DNA from: Streptomyces fumanus
Lineage (GTDB): Bacteria; Actinomycetota; Actinomycetes; Streptomycetales; Streptomycetaceae
NCBI RefSeq assembly: GCF_014655295.1
Contig: NZ_BNBI01000002.1
Location: 1 to 64,000, forward strand
Length of the DNA: 64,000 nt
Direction of reading: 5' to 3'
A program made the translations under genes and the position numbers. Position 1 is the stretch's first letter. The number at the start of each line of letters is the position of its first letter. The notes under the pieces were generated by a model. That model worked only from the letters and a program-made list of their open reading frames with translations. It was not told where the DNA came from and made no database searches. This document shows, in pieces, positions 44,943 through 54,381 of the stretch.

Positions 44943-46145
44943 TCAGTGCGCGGGTTTGAGCGGGAGCAGGGCACTGATGCGGAATCCTCCGCCGGGGCGC
45001 GGGCCCGCGTCCAGCGTGCCGCCGACCATGCCGACCCGTTCCCGCATGCCGATCAGTCCGTGGCCGCGGCCGTCGAAGCCGCCCTCCTCGTACAGCTCGT
45101 GCGGGGCGCCCTTGCCGTCGTCCTCGACCAGCAGGCCGAGCCCGTCGTCGAAGTAGACCAGGCGGACGCTGGCGCCCGCGTCGGGCCCGGCGTGCTTGCG
45201 GGTGTTGGTCAGCGCCTCCTGCACGATCCGGTACGCGGTCAGCTCGACGCCGCTGGGCAGCGGGCGGGGCGTGCCCTCCACCTTGAAGTCGACGGGCAGC
45301 CCGGAGCCCCGGCACTGCTCGACCAGGTCCTCTATCTGCTGGACGTCGGGCTGCGGCACGTACTCGCCGGCCTCCTGGTGCTCGCCGGTGCGCAGCACGC
45401 CGAGCAGGCGGCGCATCTCGGCGAGGGCCTGGCGGCCGGTGGAGGAGATGGTCTCCAGGGCCTTCTTGGCCTGGTCGGGCGCGGCGTCCAGGACGTAGGC
45501 GGCGCCGTCGGCCTGCACCACCATCACGGAGACGTTGTGCGCGACCACGTCGTGCAGCTCGCGCGCGATCCGGGCGCGTTCGGCGGCGACCGCGACCTTG
45601 GCCTGCGCCTCGCGCTCCTTCTCCAGCCGGGCGGCGCGCTCCTCCAGTTGCGCGAAGTACGCGCGGCGAGTGCGGATGGAGTCGCCGAGCACCCAGGCCA
45701 GCGCGAACGGCACCGCCTGGAAGACGGTCAGCGCCACATTGCCCGCGACGCCCGTCTCGCCGCTGGGCCAGCGCAACTGCGCCAGCGGCGCCGCGCACAG
45801 CCCCGCGCTCAGCGCCAGCCGGGACGCCCAGCGGGCGCCGGTCGCGGCCACCGTGTAGACGATCACCAGCATGGCGAAGTCGGCGGGCATGGTGGACACG
45901 TCCAGCGCCAACTGCGCCACGCCGACGACACCCGCGAGGACGAGCATCCGCTCCGGCACGCGTCGGCGCAGCGCGATCACCAGGCACAGCAGGACGGCGA
46001 CCGGGATGATCAGGAAAGGGGCGTCCGTGCCGGTGTTCGCCTGACTCGCGCCCGCGGACACCAGGGTGAGCCCGAGCAGGACGAGGGCCCAGAAGCTGTC
46101 GACCCCGGTCGGGTGCCTGCGGATGAAGTCATAGAGGCGCTGCAC
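44943..46145 (-). CDS. Sensor histidine kinase, HisKA_3 type
   Basis: A 400-residue kinase. The N-terminal 150 residues contain about five membrane helices with little outside loop, typical of intramembrane-sensing kinases. The cytoplasmic part has RARIARELHDVVAHNVSVMVVQ (phospho-accepting His), TNTRKHAGPDA and a HATPase end DGRGHGLIGMRERV. The GTG at 46145 has a -10-like TACGCT seven bases upstream. Signal unknown. Confidence 0.93.
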   Translation of the reverse strand: MQRLYDFIRRHPTGVDSFWALVLLGLTLVSAGASQANTGTDAPFLIIPVAVLLCLVIALRRRVPERMLVLAGVVGVAQLALDVSTMPADFAMLVIVYTVAATGARWASRLALSAGLCAAPLAQLRWPSGETGVAGNVALTVFQAVPFALAWVLGDSIRTRRAYFAQLEERAARLEKEREAQAKVAVAAERARIARELHDVVAHNVSVMVVQADGAAYVLDAAPDQAKKALETISSTGRQALAEMRRLLGVLRTGEHQEAGEYVPQPDVQQIEDLVEQCRGSGLPVDFKVEGTPRPLPSGVELTAYRIVQEALTNTRKHAGPDAGASVRLVYFDDGLGLLVEDDGKGAPHELYEEGGFDGRGHGLIGMRERVGMVGGTLDAGPRPGGGFRISALLPLKPAH

Positions 46146-46152
46146 GTAACCC

Positions 46153-46158
46153 AGCGTA
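46153..46158 (-). promoter_or_regulatory. -10-like TACGCT, leaderless start
   Basis: TACGCT on the minus strand, seven bases before the GTG at 46145 of the histidine kinase gene. Confidence 0.45.
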
Positions 46159-46261
46159 GGGAAGCCGGATAGGTGCAGGGGTCAACCGGAGGGTCGATCC
46201 CCAGTGGGCGCGCGTACTCCGCAAGGTGGAGGTCTCGCGCACCCGTGCGCTGAGGCTGCCC

Positions 46262-46267
46262 TAGCCT
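46262..46267 (+). promoter_or_regulatory. -10-like TAGCCT, leaderless start
   Basis: TAGCCT, six bases before the GTG at 46274 of the MidA-type gene. Confidence 0.45.
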
Positions 46268-46273
46268 GAGCCG

Positions 46274-47395
46274 GTGAAAGCTGGGACCAGAGGGGCGAAA
46301 GACGACGCAGGGGGCTGGCGGGGCTGGGCCGAGGCGGCGCGGGACGCGCTGTACGGGCCCGGTGGCTTCTACCGGGGACCCGCCGGTCCGGCCGCGCACT
46401 TCCGTACGTCCGTGCACGCGTCGCCGCTGTTCGCCGAGGCGGTGGCGAGGCTGCTGTGCCGGGTCGACGAGGCGCTGGGCCGGCCCGCGGAGCTGGACTT
46501 CGTGGACATGGCGGCCGGGCGCGGCGAACTGGTCACCGGGGTGCTCGCCGCGCTGCCCGCCGGAGTGCGCGCCCGCGTGCGGGGGTACGCCGTCGAGCTC
46601 GCCGACCGTCCCGAGGGCCTCGATCCGACGGTGCTGTGGCGTGCCGAGCCGCCGCGCGGGATCACGGGGCTGCTGTTCGCCAACGAGTGGCTGGACAACG
46701 TCCCCCTGGAGGTCGCCGAGGTGGACGCCGCGGGCGTGCCCCGGCGGGTGCTCGTGCGGGACGACGGCGCCGAGCGGCTCGGGGAGCCGGTGGAGGGGGC
46801 GGAGGCCGCGTGGCTGGCCCGGTGGTGGCCGCTGCCGCCGGAGCCGGGGCTGCGGGCCGAGATCGGGCTCCCCCGCGACCTGGCCTGGGCCGCCGCCGTG
46901 ACGACGCTGGACCGCGGCCTCGCCGTCGCCGTCGACTACGCCCACACCCGCGCCGCCCGCCCGCCGTTCGGCACCCTGACGGGCTTCCGGGACGGCCGGG
47001 AGACCCCGCCCGTCCCCGACGGCACCTGCGACATCACGGCCCACGTGGCCCTGGACGCGTGCGCGGAGGCGGGGGCGGGGGCGGCGGCCGACGCCGGCGC
47101 AGCCGCCGACGCAGGGACCGGCGTGAGCGCGGGCGTGCGCGCCCCGAACAGCGCCCTCTCGCGCCCCCGTACGCTCCCCCAGCGCGACGCGCTCCGCGCC
47201 CTGGGCGTCACCGGCGCCCGTCCCCCGCTGGCCCTCGCCTCCACCGACCCCGCCGCCTACGTACGGGCCCTCGCGCGTGCCGGTGAGGCCGCCGAGCTGA
47301 CCGCGCCGGGCGGGCTCGGCGGCTTCCGGTGGCTGGTGCAGCCCGTCGGGGTCGGCGGGCTATTTGTCGATGTCCCCGACCACGAAGAACATTGA
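46274..47395 (+). CDS. MidA/NDUFAF7-type SAM methyltransferase
   Basis: A 373-residue member of the DUF185/MidA family. Diagnostic parts are [21 protein letters not shown] near the start, the SAM site [17 protein letters not shown], the family's [16 protein letters not shown], and [19 protein letters not shown] followed by [14 protein letters not shown]. In mitochondria the relative NDUFAF7 dimethylates an arginine of complex I subunit NDUFS2. The next gene, convergent and overlapping by 36 bp, encodes an NDUFS2/NuoD homologue, which suggests that this is its substrate. A Gly/Ala-rich insert lies near residue 270. Confidence 0.85.
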   Translation: MKAGTRGAKDDAGGWRGWAEAARDALYGPGGFYRGPAGPAAHFRTSVHASPLFAEAVARLLCRVDEALGRPAELDFVDMAAGRGELVTGVLAALPAGVRARVRGYAVELADRPEGLDPTVLWRAEPPRGITGLLFANEWLDNVPLEVAEVDAAGVPRRVLVRDDGAERLGEPVEGAEAAWLARWWPLPPEPGLRAEIGLPRDLAWAAAVTTLDRGLAVAVDYAHTRAARPPFGTLTGFRDGRETPPVPDGTCDITAHVALDACAEAGAGAAADAGAAADAGTGVSAGVRAPNSALSRPRTLPQRDALRALGVTGARPPLALASTDPAAYVRALARAGEAAELTAPGGLGGFRWLVQPVGVGGLFVDVPDHEEH

Positions 47396-48511
47396 CCCGA
47401 GGATCGCCACCATGTCCGCGACCAGCGTCCCGGGCAGCAGTTCGGTGAGCGCCTGGATGTTGTTGTACGAGGCCGACCGCAGCTTGAGCCGGTACGGCGT
47501 CTTCTCGCCCTTGCTGACCAGGTAGTAGCCGTTGATGCCGAGCGGGTTCTCGGTCCACGCGTAGGTGTGCCCCTCGGGCGCCTTGAGCACCTTGGGCAGC
47601 CGCTGGTTGATCGGCCCGGGCGGCAGCTCGGCGATCCGGTCCAGGCACGCCTCCGCGAGGTCGAGCGCGTTGTGCGTCTGCGCCAGCAGGCACTCGAACC
47701 GGGCGAGGCAGTCGCCCTCGTCGCGGGTGACGACCTCCAGCACGTCCTGGAGATCGCCGTACGCCAGGTACGGCTCGTCGCGGCGCAGATCGAAGTCGAC
47801 GCCCGAGGCACGCGCGATCGGGCCGCTGACCCCGTACGCGTGCACGGCCTCGGGGCTGAGCACGCCCACGCCCCGGGTGCGCCCGCGGAAGATCTCGTTG
47901 CCGAGCACCAGGTCGTCGAAGACGTCCATGCGGGACCGTACGGCGCAGACGGCGGCACGCGCGCGTGCGGTCCAGCCCGCCGGCAGATCCTCCTTGAGGC
48001 CGCCCACGCGGTTGAACATGTAGTGCATCCGCCCGCCGGAGACCTCCTCCATGACGTTCTGGAGCACCTCGCGCTCCCGGAACGCGTAGAAGACCGGGGT
48101 GATGCCGCCCAGCTCCAGCGGATACGAACCGAGGAACATCAGGTGGTTGAGCACCCGGTTCAGCTCGGCGAGCAGCGTGCGCGTCCACACCGCCCGCTCG
48201 GGCACCTCCATGCCGAGCATCCGCTCGACCGCCAGGACGACGCCCAGCTCGTTGGAGAACGCCGACAGCCAGTCGTGGCGGTTGGCGAGCACGATGATCT
48301 GGCGGTAGTCGCGCGCCTCGAACAGCTTCTCCGCGCCGCGGTGCATATAGCCGATCACGGGCTCCGCGCGGGTGATGCGCTCGCCGTCCAGCAGCAGCCT
48401 CAGCCGCAGGACGCCGTGCGTGGAGGGGTGCTGCGGCCCGATGTTGAGCACCATGTCGGTGCTCTCCGCGGCGCCGCCGATGCCGACCATGGTCTCCGTC
48501 GTAGGAGTCAT
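47360..48511 (-). CDS. nuoD2: NADH-quinone oxidoreductase subunit D homologue
   Basis: A 383-residue protein of the complex I 49-kDa family, outside any nuo operon. The conserved [22 protein letters not shown], the quinone-site region [31 protein letters not shown] and the C-terminal DIDK ending are intact. It is somewhat shorter than NuoD (about 440) at the N-terminus and internally. Start ATG at 48511; an ATG at 48490 is also possible. It might replace NuoD in a variant complex or act in another oxidoreductase. It is convergent with the MidA-type gene. Confidence 0.9.
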   Translation of the reverse strand: MTPTTETMVGIGGAAESTDMVLNIGPQHPSTHGVLRLRLLLDGERITRAEPVIGYMHRGAEKLFEARDYRQIIVLANRHDWLSAFSNELGVVLAVERMLGMEVPERAVWTRTLLAELNRVLNHLMFLGSYPLELGGITPVFYAFREREVLQNVMEEVSGGRMHYMFNRVGGLKEDLPAGWTARARAAVCAVRSRMDVFDDLVLGNEIFRGRTRGVGVLSPEAVHAYGVSGPIARASGVDFDLRRDEPYLAYGDLQDVLEVVTRDEGDCLARFECLLAQTHNALDLAEACLDRIAELPPGPINQRLPKVLKAPEGHTYAWTENPLGINGYYLVSKGEKTPYRLKLRSASYNNIQALTELLPGTLVADMVAILGSMFFVVGDIDK

Positions 48512-48530
48512 GGACCCAGTCTCCCCTACG

Positions 48531-48536
48531 TACGCT
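48531..48536 (+). promoter_or_regulatory. -10-like TACGCT, leaderless start
   Basis: TACGCT, six bases before the ATG at 48543 of the first PH-domain gene. Confidence 0.45.
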
Positions 48537-48542
48537 GGCCTC

Positions 48543-49109
48543 ATGGATACGGGGAGCCCGCCGGGCACGGGCAGGGGTACGAGTACGGGTACGGACGAAG
48601 GCACAGGCACAGACACAGGTACGGATAGGGCGGCGGCCACGGGGGACGGCCCGGCCTGGACCGGGCTGCCGCGGGGGCTGCTGCGGATGCGGCGGCTGCT
48701 GCTGGTGGTGTGGCTGGGGCTGCTGACGCTCGCCGCAGGGCTGCTGCCGGGGGTGTTCGCCAGCCCGGCGTGGGCGGCCTTCGCGCTGCTGCCCCTGGCG
48801 GCGCTGGCCTGGGGCTGGGTGCTGCTGGAGCGCAACTGGCGCTCCTGGCGGTACGCCGAGCGCGCCGACGATCTGCTGATCAGCCGGGGCGTGCTGTGGC
48901 GTGAGGAGACGGTCGTGCCGTACGGGCGGATGCAACTGGTCGAGGTGACGTCCGGGCCGGTCGAGCGGCACTTCGGGCTGGCCAGCGTGCAGTTGCACAC
49001 GGCCGCCGCCGCGACCGACGCGACGATCCCGGGCCTCGACCCGGCCGAGGCGGAACGGCTGCGCGACCGGCTCACCGAGCTGGGCGAGGCAAGGTCGGCG
49101 GGCCTGTGA
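48543..49109 (+). CDS. Bacterial PH-domain membrane protein, YdbS-like
   Basis: A 188-residue membrane protein. After a Gly/Thr-rich cytoplasmic tail (about 1-40) come two membrane helices ([35 protein letters not shown]) and a bPH2-type domain ([27 protein letters not shown], then [17 protein letters not shown]). It pairs with the following gene, with a 4-bp GTGA overlap. In Bacillus the YdbS/YdbT pair influences resistance to antimicrobial compounds; role here unknown. Confidence 0.85.
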   Translation: MDTGSPPGTGRGTSTGTDEGTGTDTGTDRAAATGDGPAWTGLPRGLLRMRRLLLVVWLGLLTLAAGLLPGVFASPAWAAFALLPLAALAWGWVLLERNWRSWRYAERADDLLISRGVLWREETVVPYGRMQLVEVTSGPVERHFGLASVQLHTAAAATDATIPGLDPAEAERLRDRLTELGEARSAGL

Positions 49110-50515
49110 CCGTGACCGGCTCCGAGAACGACGCCGACGGCCCGAACGGCACCGCCGCCCCCGCGGAAGCCGCCCCCGCGGAAGCCGCCCCCGACACCGC
49201 CCCGGGCGCCGCACGCGGCGTGATCGAGCGGCGGCTGCACCCCGTCACGCCCCTCAGGCGCGCCTGGGCGCCGGTCGCGGTGCTGGTCGGCTGGGCGGTG
49301 CACGACCCCGACCAGGCGCAGCGCCAGCTCACCCGGCTGACCACCACGGGCCTGCTGATCGGCATCGCCGTCCTCATCCCGGCCGCCGCCCTGTACGGCT
49401 TCCTGACCTGGTGGTTCACCCACTTCGCGGTGACCGACACGGAACTGCGCATCCGTACCGGACTGCTGTTCCGGCGCACCGCGCACATCCGGCTGGAACG
49501 GGTGCAGGCCATCGACGTCACCCAGCCGCTGCTGGCCCGGGTCGCGGGCGTGGCCAAGCTCAGGCTCGACGTCATAGGCACCGGCAAGAAGGACGAACTG
49601 GCGTTCCTGGGCGCGGACGAGGCACGCGCGCTGCGCGCCGAGCTGCTCGCGCGGGCGGCCGGTTTCGCGCCCGAGACCGCCCACGAGGTCGGCGAGGCAC
49701 CGTCGACCCGGCTGCTGAACGTGCCGCCCGGCGTCATCGCCGTCTCGCTGCTGCTGACCGGCGCGACCTGGGGCACGCTGGCCGCCGCCGTCGTCGTACC
49801 GGTGCTGCTGTGGCTGGCCACCCACAGCCTGTGGACGGTCCTCGCCACCGCCGTACCGCTGGCCGGCGCGGCGGGGGCGCACACGGTGGGCCGGTTCGTG
49901 ACGGAGTACGACTGGACGGTGGCCGAGTCGCCGGACGGGCTGCGGGTCGACCGGGGGCTGCTGGACCGCACCCACGAGACGGTGCCGCCGGGCCGGGTGC
50001 AGACCGTCCGGATCGTCCAGCCGCTGCTGTGGCGGCGGCGCGACTGGGTGCGGGTCGAGCTGGACGTGGCCGGGTCGTCGAACTCCGCGCTGCTGCCCGT
50101 CGCCCCGCGCGGGATCGCCGAGTCCCTCGTCGCGCGCGTGCTGCCCGGCGTGAGCGTGCCGCCGCCCGCGGCGCTGTCCCGCCCGCCGCGCCGGTCCTGG
50201 CGGTGCGCGCCGCTGCGGTGGCGCGGTTACGGGCTCGCCGTCACCGACGCGGTGTTCGCCGCGCGGTACGGGCTGCTGCGGCGCTCCCTGGCGCTGGTGC
50301 CGCACGCCAAGGTGCAGAGCGTCCGGCTCACTCAAGGGCCGTGGCAGCGGCTGGCGCGGGTCGCCGACGTCCGGGTGGACACCGGCGCCGGCAAGACGGT
50401 CGCCGCGAAGCTGCGCGACGCCGGGGAGGCGGCGGAGCTGCTGCGGGCCCAGGCGGAGCGCTCCCGCACCGGGCGGCGCGACGCGCGGCCGGACCGGTGG
50501 ATGACCGGGGACTGA
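49106..50515 (+). CDS. Bacterial PH-domain membrane protein, YdbT-like
   Basis: A 469-residue partner of the YdbS-like protein. It has an N-terminal Ala/Pro-rich tail, membrane helices (about 75-105 and 230-265) and at least two bPH2 domains ([54 protein letters not shown]) with a third similar stretch near 390 ([20 protein letters not shown]). The start is GTG, overlapping the preceding stop by 4 bp. The two proteins probably form a membrane complex. Confidence 0.85.
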   Translation: MTVTGSENDADGPNGTAAPAEAAPAEAAPDTAPGAARGVIERRLHPVTPLRRAWAPVAVLVGWAVHDPDQAQRQLTRLTTTGLLIGIAVLIPAAALYGFLTWWFTHFAVTDTELRIRTGLLFRRTAHIRLERVQAIDVTQPLLARVAGVAKLRLDVIGTGKKDELAFLGADEARALRAELLARAAGFAPETAHEVGEAPSTRLLNVPPGVIAVSLLLTGATWGTLAAAVVVPVLLWLATHSLWTVLATAVPLAGAAGAHTVGRFVTEYDWTVAESPDGLRVDRGLLDRTHETVPPGRVQTVRIVQPLLWRRRDWVRVELDVAGSSNSALLPVAPRGIAESLVARVLPGVSVPPPAALSRPPRRSWRCAPLRWRGYGLAVTDAVFAARYGLLRRSLALVPHAKVQSVRLTQGPWQRLARVADVRVDTGAGKTVAAKLRDAGEAAELLRAQAERSRTGRRDARPDRWMTGD

Positions 50516-50545
50516 GCCGCCCCGGCGGGACGGCGTCCCCCGTCG

Positions 50546-51838
50546 TCAGGAGACGGCGCTGCGCAGGCCGTCCAGGTCGATCTGCTCGGTCTCGTCGTGC
50601 TCGGTCAGGTCGATCACCTGGCCGGCCTCCCGGACGTCCGCGCCGGCCTCCTTGAACCCGGCCTCGGCCTCGGCCTTGTGCAGGGCGAGGGCCTCCTGGC
50701 CGACCACGTCGGCGAGGTCCTCGTCGGCGAGGTCCGCGTTCCGCCCGGCCGCCGGGCCGTCGCCGTCGTCCGCGTGGCCGGACGGACCGGAGGTCTTGTT
50801 GCCGAAGAAGTCGAAGCCGCCCTCGGCCACCGGTCGCCGCGCGGGCGGCGCGGCCGGGACGACGGCCACGGCGGTCGGCACGGTGAAGTGCCCGGAGGCG
50901 CCCCGGGCGGGCTGCGCGGGCTGGGCGGACCGGTCCGAGCGGTCCGGCCGGTCCGTCCCGGGGGCGGCGGCGCGCTCGTGCCCACCGGTCCCGTCGGGCT
51001 CGTCGTGGACGCGCTCGCCCGCCGTACCGTCCTCCGTCCCGTCCTGCTCCTGCGGCTCGTCCTCGGAGACGGGCTCGGCCGCCGCGTCGGCCTCCCGGAC
51101 CCCGCCGCCTCCGCCGTCGCCGTCGTCCCCGCCGTCACCGTCGCCCTCGGCCCGGCCGCCGGCGGAGCGCGCGTCCCCGGCACCGCCCCCGGCCGGCTCA
51201 CCGCCCTCGCCGAGCCGCGCCAGTGCCGCACCGGCCCGCAGGAACAGCCGCGACCCCTCCGGGGAGAAGATGCCGGTGCGGGCCTCCGGGGCCGCCACGG
51301 CCTCTTCCGCCGCCTCGGAGACGCGCCCCGGGATCTCCATCGCCCCGGAGGTCCGCGCGGCCGGCAGGGCGGGCGTGGGGGCCACCGTCTCCCTCTCCAG
51401 CAGGCGGCGGCCCTCCAGGGCGCTGGCCCGCTCGGTCTCCGCCGTGGCGTACCGGCGCAGCAGGGCGGCGTGCTCGTTGCGCAGCTTCGCCAGTTCCGCG
51501 CGCTTGGCGCGCAGCCGCTGTTCCAGCTTGCCGCGCAGTTCGCGCGACTCCTCCAGGTCGGACTCCAGTTCGGCGACCCGCTCCTCGTAGCGCCACTCGT
51601 CGCTCGCCCGCGCGCGCGTGAGGTCGGCGACGCGCTTGCCCGCCTGGGTGTCCCAGTGCCGCATGACGACCGCGCCGGTGATCGCGGTCACCGCGGCGGC
51701 GGCGGCCAGCGCGCGGAGCACCGGCGTCTCGGTGAACACCCAGGGGCCGAGGGCGCAGACGACGGAGACGCCTGCGATCGCCGACGGGGGAAGCAGCCTG
51801 TGCAGAGGCGGGGAATGGCGGTGACGTCCACGTGGCAT
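50546..51838 (-). CDS. Membrane protein with coiled coil
   Basis: A 430-residue protein. Two hydrophobic helices near the N-terminus (about 15-58) are followed by a strong coiled coil at about 75-150 (ERVAELESDLEESRELRGKLEQRLRAKRAELAKL reads as heptads). The remaining 270 residues are acidic, Gly/Asp-rich and largely disordered, with a short conserved-looking segment GGFDFFGNK. No enzymatic motif. The ATG at 51838 is at the Arg-rich start; longer readings look non-coding. It is divergent from the MprF-like gene; I recall a similar pairing in S. coelicolor. Confidence 0.75.
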   Translation of the reverse strand: MPRGRHRHSPPLHRLLPPSAIAGVSVVCALGPWVFTETPVLRALAAAAAVTAITGAVVMRHWDTQAGKRVADLTRARASDEWRYEERVAELESDLEESRELRGKLEQRLRAKRAELAKLRNEHAALLRRYATAETERASALEGRRLLERETVAPTPALPAARTSGAMEIPGRVSEAAEEAVAAPEARTGIFSPEGSRLFLRAGAALARLGEGGEPAGGGAGDARSAGGRAEGDGDGGDDGDGGGGGVREADAAAEPVSEDEPQEQDGTEDGTAGERVHDEPDGTGGHERAAAPGTDRPDRSDRSAQPAQPARGASGHFTVPTAVAVVPAAPPARRPVAEGGFDFFGNKTSGPSGHADDGDGPAAGRNADLADEDLADVVGQEALALHKAEAEAGFKEAGADVREAGQVIDLTEHDETEQIDLDGLRSAVS

Positions 51839-52246
51839 GGCCAGAAACTTACCGCGCGTAGGCGTTTCTTGGCGCCCCGGTCTCGTAAAAACACCGCCGT
51901 AACGGAAGTGTTCACGGGGCATCAGGAAACACCGCGCCATTTGGTCAAGATCATTTTTGGCGATCGTCCGGTGCTCGTCCGCCGCCCCCGCGCACAGGCG
52001 CCCTGACCGCCGCTTTGACCGCGGACACCGACACCCTGACGGCCCGTCACATCACCGGGCCATTTCCCCGACCCAAGGCGTCCGGAAAAAGCCCCCCGGT
52101 CCCGGTGCCGAAGACCGCTCCCGCCCTTTCCCGATCCGGAACGGGAGTGAACCCGGCCCCCCGGGACACCGTCCTAGAGGGCGCAATGCCGCCGGATGCC
52201 CGGATCGGCACCGGACCCAGGGTCCCTCGCAGAACTACAGGGTGCG
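51839..52246. other. Divergent intergenic region
   Basis: About 410 bp between the coiled-coil gene and the MprF-like gene. It contains the SigE-type promoter candidate at 52148-52176. A comparatively AT-rich patch (51940-51965, TTTGGTCAAGATCATTTTTGG) also lies here. No gene seen. Confidence 0.5.
52148..52176 (+). promoter_or_regulatory. Candidate SigE-type promoter of the MprF-like gene
   Basis: TGAACC (52148-52153) and GTCCTA (52171-52176) are separated by 17 bp, close to an ECF promoter of the SigE class (GAAC, about 16-17 bp, GTC). I recall the S. coelicolor counterpart of this gene as a SigE target, and sigE itself is in this window. Confidence 0.45.
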
Positions 52247-53278
52247 ATGTCTGTCAGGACGGATGAGGAAATGTCGGGCACGGTTCCGGGACCCGTCCAC
52301 CGAAGGATCGGCAGGGCCTGCGCCCTGGCCGGCCTCCTGGACATCGCCGCGGGCGTCTTCCCGCCCTTCCGCGACGGCCTTACGCCCGTACTGTCCTCCC
52401 TGCTCCCCGTGTTCCCCGACGCGTTCGGCCCGGCGGCGGCGGCCGGGGCGCTCGGCGCCGGGGTGGTGGCACTCCAGTTGGCGCACGGTCTGCGGCGCGG
52501 CCGGCGGCGCGCGTGGCGGGCCGCCGTACTGGTCCTGCCGGCCGGGGCGGCGGTGGCGTACGGCCACCAGGGCTCCCTGGTGGCCGCGCTGGTGCCCCTG
52601 GCGCTGCTGTGGGCCCTGCTGCGCCACCGCGACCGGTTCACCGCCCCGCCGGGGCCGCGCAACTGGTGGCGGGCGCTGGCCCACCTGGTGCTGATGGGCG
52701 CCGGTTCCGTCCTCCTCGGCCTGCTGATCGTCAGCGCCCACCCGCACCGCGTCGTCGGCGACCCCAGCCTGGCCGACCGCCTCACCCACGCCCTGTACGG
52801 CCTGTTCGGTGTCGAGGGCCCGGTCGCCTACCGGGGCCCCGCCTCGGCCACCGTCGCCCTCTCCCTCGGCACCCTGGGCCTGCTCACCGCCCTCAGCACC
52901 CTCCATCTGGCGTTCCGCCCCCGGGACCCCGCCGCCCGCGCGGACCGGGCGGACGCGGCCCGGCTGCGCGCCCTGCTCGCCGAGCACAACTGCCCGCACC
53001 GCCCGCTCGGCCGCGACGGACGCGTCGTCTTCTCCCCCAGCGGCCGGGCGGCGGTGACGTACCGCGTCGTCGCCGGCGTGATGCTGGCCGCCGGGGACCC
53101 CGTCGGGGACGTCGAGGCGTGGCCCGGCGCCATCGAACGGTTCATGGACGAGGCCCGCGCCCACTCCTGGACCCCGGCGGTCACGGGCTGCTCCGCCACC
53201 GGCGGCGAGGTGTGGGCCCGGGAGACCGGCCTCCTCGCGGGCTGCCCCGCACCCCCTGGGCCTACGCTGAAGGCATGA
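52247..53278 (+). pseudogene. MprF-like membrane protein, truncated DUF2156 domain
   Basis: A 343-residue relative of the MprF/lysyl-phosphatidylglycerol synthase family, whose members add lysine to membrane lipids. The membrane half has about six helices (residues 20-225). The C-terminal DUF2156 catalytic domain starts normally (LRALLAEHNCPHRPLG, then VVFSPSGRAAVTYRVVAGVMLAAGDPVGD, and EARAHSWTPAVTGCS) but stops after about 80 of roughly 320 residues, at ARETGLLAGCPAPPG. The stop overlaps the folP ATG by 4 bp. The missing part is essential in the family, so this is probably a deletion remnant or a membrane-only variant. Confidence 0.7.
53263..53268 (+). promoter_or_regulatory. -10-like TACGCT before folP
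   Basis: TACGCT, six bases before the folP ATG at 53275, inside the end of the truncated MprF-like gene. The usual -35 position has no consensus, perhaps removed by the same deletion. Confidence 0.4.
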
Positions 53279-54381
53279 GCAAGCGAACCGGCCGCCGCCA
53301 CGTGGCGGGACTGACCGCATGGGACCGCTGCGCGGTCATGGGGGTCGTCAACGTCACCCCCGACTCGTTCTCCGACGGCGGTCGCTGGTTCGACACGACG
53401 GCCGCCATCAAGCACGGCCTGGACCTGGTCGCCGAGGGCGCCGACCTGGTCGACGTCGGCGGTGAGTCCACCCGCCCCGGTGCCACCCGGGTCGACGAGG
53501 CCGAGGAACTGCGGCGCGTGGTGCCGGTGGTGCGCGGACTGGCCTCCGAGGGCGTCACCGTCTCCGTCGACACCATGCGCGCCAGCGTCGCCGAGCGGTC
53601 CCTCGCGGCGGGCGCGGCCCTGGTCAACGACGTCTCCGGCGGCCTCGCCGACCCCCGCATGATCCCGGTCGTCGCGGACGCCGGCGCCCCCTTCGTGGTC
53701 ATGCACTGGCGCGGCCTGCTGGCGGCGGGCAACGTGCGCGGGACGTACGACGACGTCGTCGCCGAGGTCACCGGCGAACTGCACGCGCGCGTGGAGAGCG
53801 TCCTGGAGGGCGGCATCGCCCCCGACCGCGTGATCGTCGACCCCGGCCTCGGCTTCTCCAAGGACGCCGAGCACGACCTGGTGCTGCTGGCCCACCTCGA
53901 CCGCCTGCTGGGCCTCGGCCACCCGCTCCTGGTCGCCGCCTCCCGCAAGCGGTTCCTCGGCCGGGTCCTCGCCGGTCCCGGCGGCTCCCCGCCGCCCGCG
54001 CGGGAGCGCGACGCCGCCACCGCCGCCGTCTCCGCGCTCGCCGCCCAGGCCGGCGCCTGGGCGGTGCGCGTGCACGAGGTCCGCGCCACGGCGGACGCGG
54101 TACGCGTCGCCCGCGCCATCGAGGGAGCACACGCGCGGACGACCCCGCACTCCGGAACCGCACCGCACGCGCGGGACACATCCGACGCCGCAGCCGCACC
54201 GCACGCGCACAACGCACCGCACGCCGAAACCGAGGCCCCCGCGCACGCCGAAGCGCCCACGCCCCCCGAGGCCCCCGCGCACGCCGACGCCCCCGCGCCC
54301 CCCGGAACCCCCGAGCCCCCCGCCGCACCCCCGAACACCCCCGCCCGCACCACGCCCCGCCCCGCCGAAGGAACCCGGTGA
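53275..54381 (+). CDS. folP: Dihydropteroate synthase with long C-terminal tail
   Basis: Condenses p-aminobenzoate with the pterin diphosphate in folate synthesis; the sulfonamide target. Core motifs are complete: MGVVNVTPDSFSDGGR, VDVGGESTRPGA, VSVDTMRASVAERSL, VNDVSGGLADPRM, VIVDPGLGFSKDAEHD and AASRKRFLGRV. The enzyme ends near residue 285; a further 83 residues of Ala/Pro/His-rich repeats (APHA, PEAPAHA types) follow. The gene begins the folate block and overlaps the next gene by 4 bp. Confidence 0.93.
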   Translation: MSKRTGRRHVAGLTAWDRCAVMGVVNVTPDSFSDGGRWFDTTAAIKHGLDLVAEGADLVDVGGESTRPGATRVDEAEELRRVVPVVRGLASEGVTVSVDTMRASVAERSLAAGAALVNDVSGGLADPRMIPVVADAGAPFVVMHWRGLLAAGNVRGTYDDVVAEVTGELHARVESVLEGGIAPDRVIVDPGLGFSKDAEHDLVLLAHLDRLLGLGHPLLVAASRKRFLGRVLAGPGGSPPPARERDAATAAVSALAAQAGAWAVRVHEVRATADAVRVARAIEGAHARTTPHSGTAPHARDTSDAAAAPHAHNAPHAETEAPAHAEAPTPPEAPAHADAPAPPGTPEPPAAPPNTPARTTPRPAEGTR

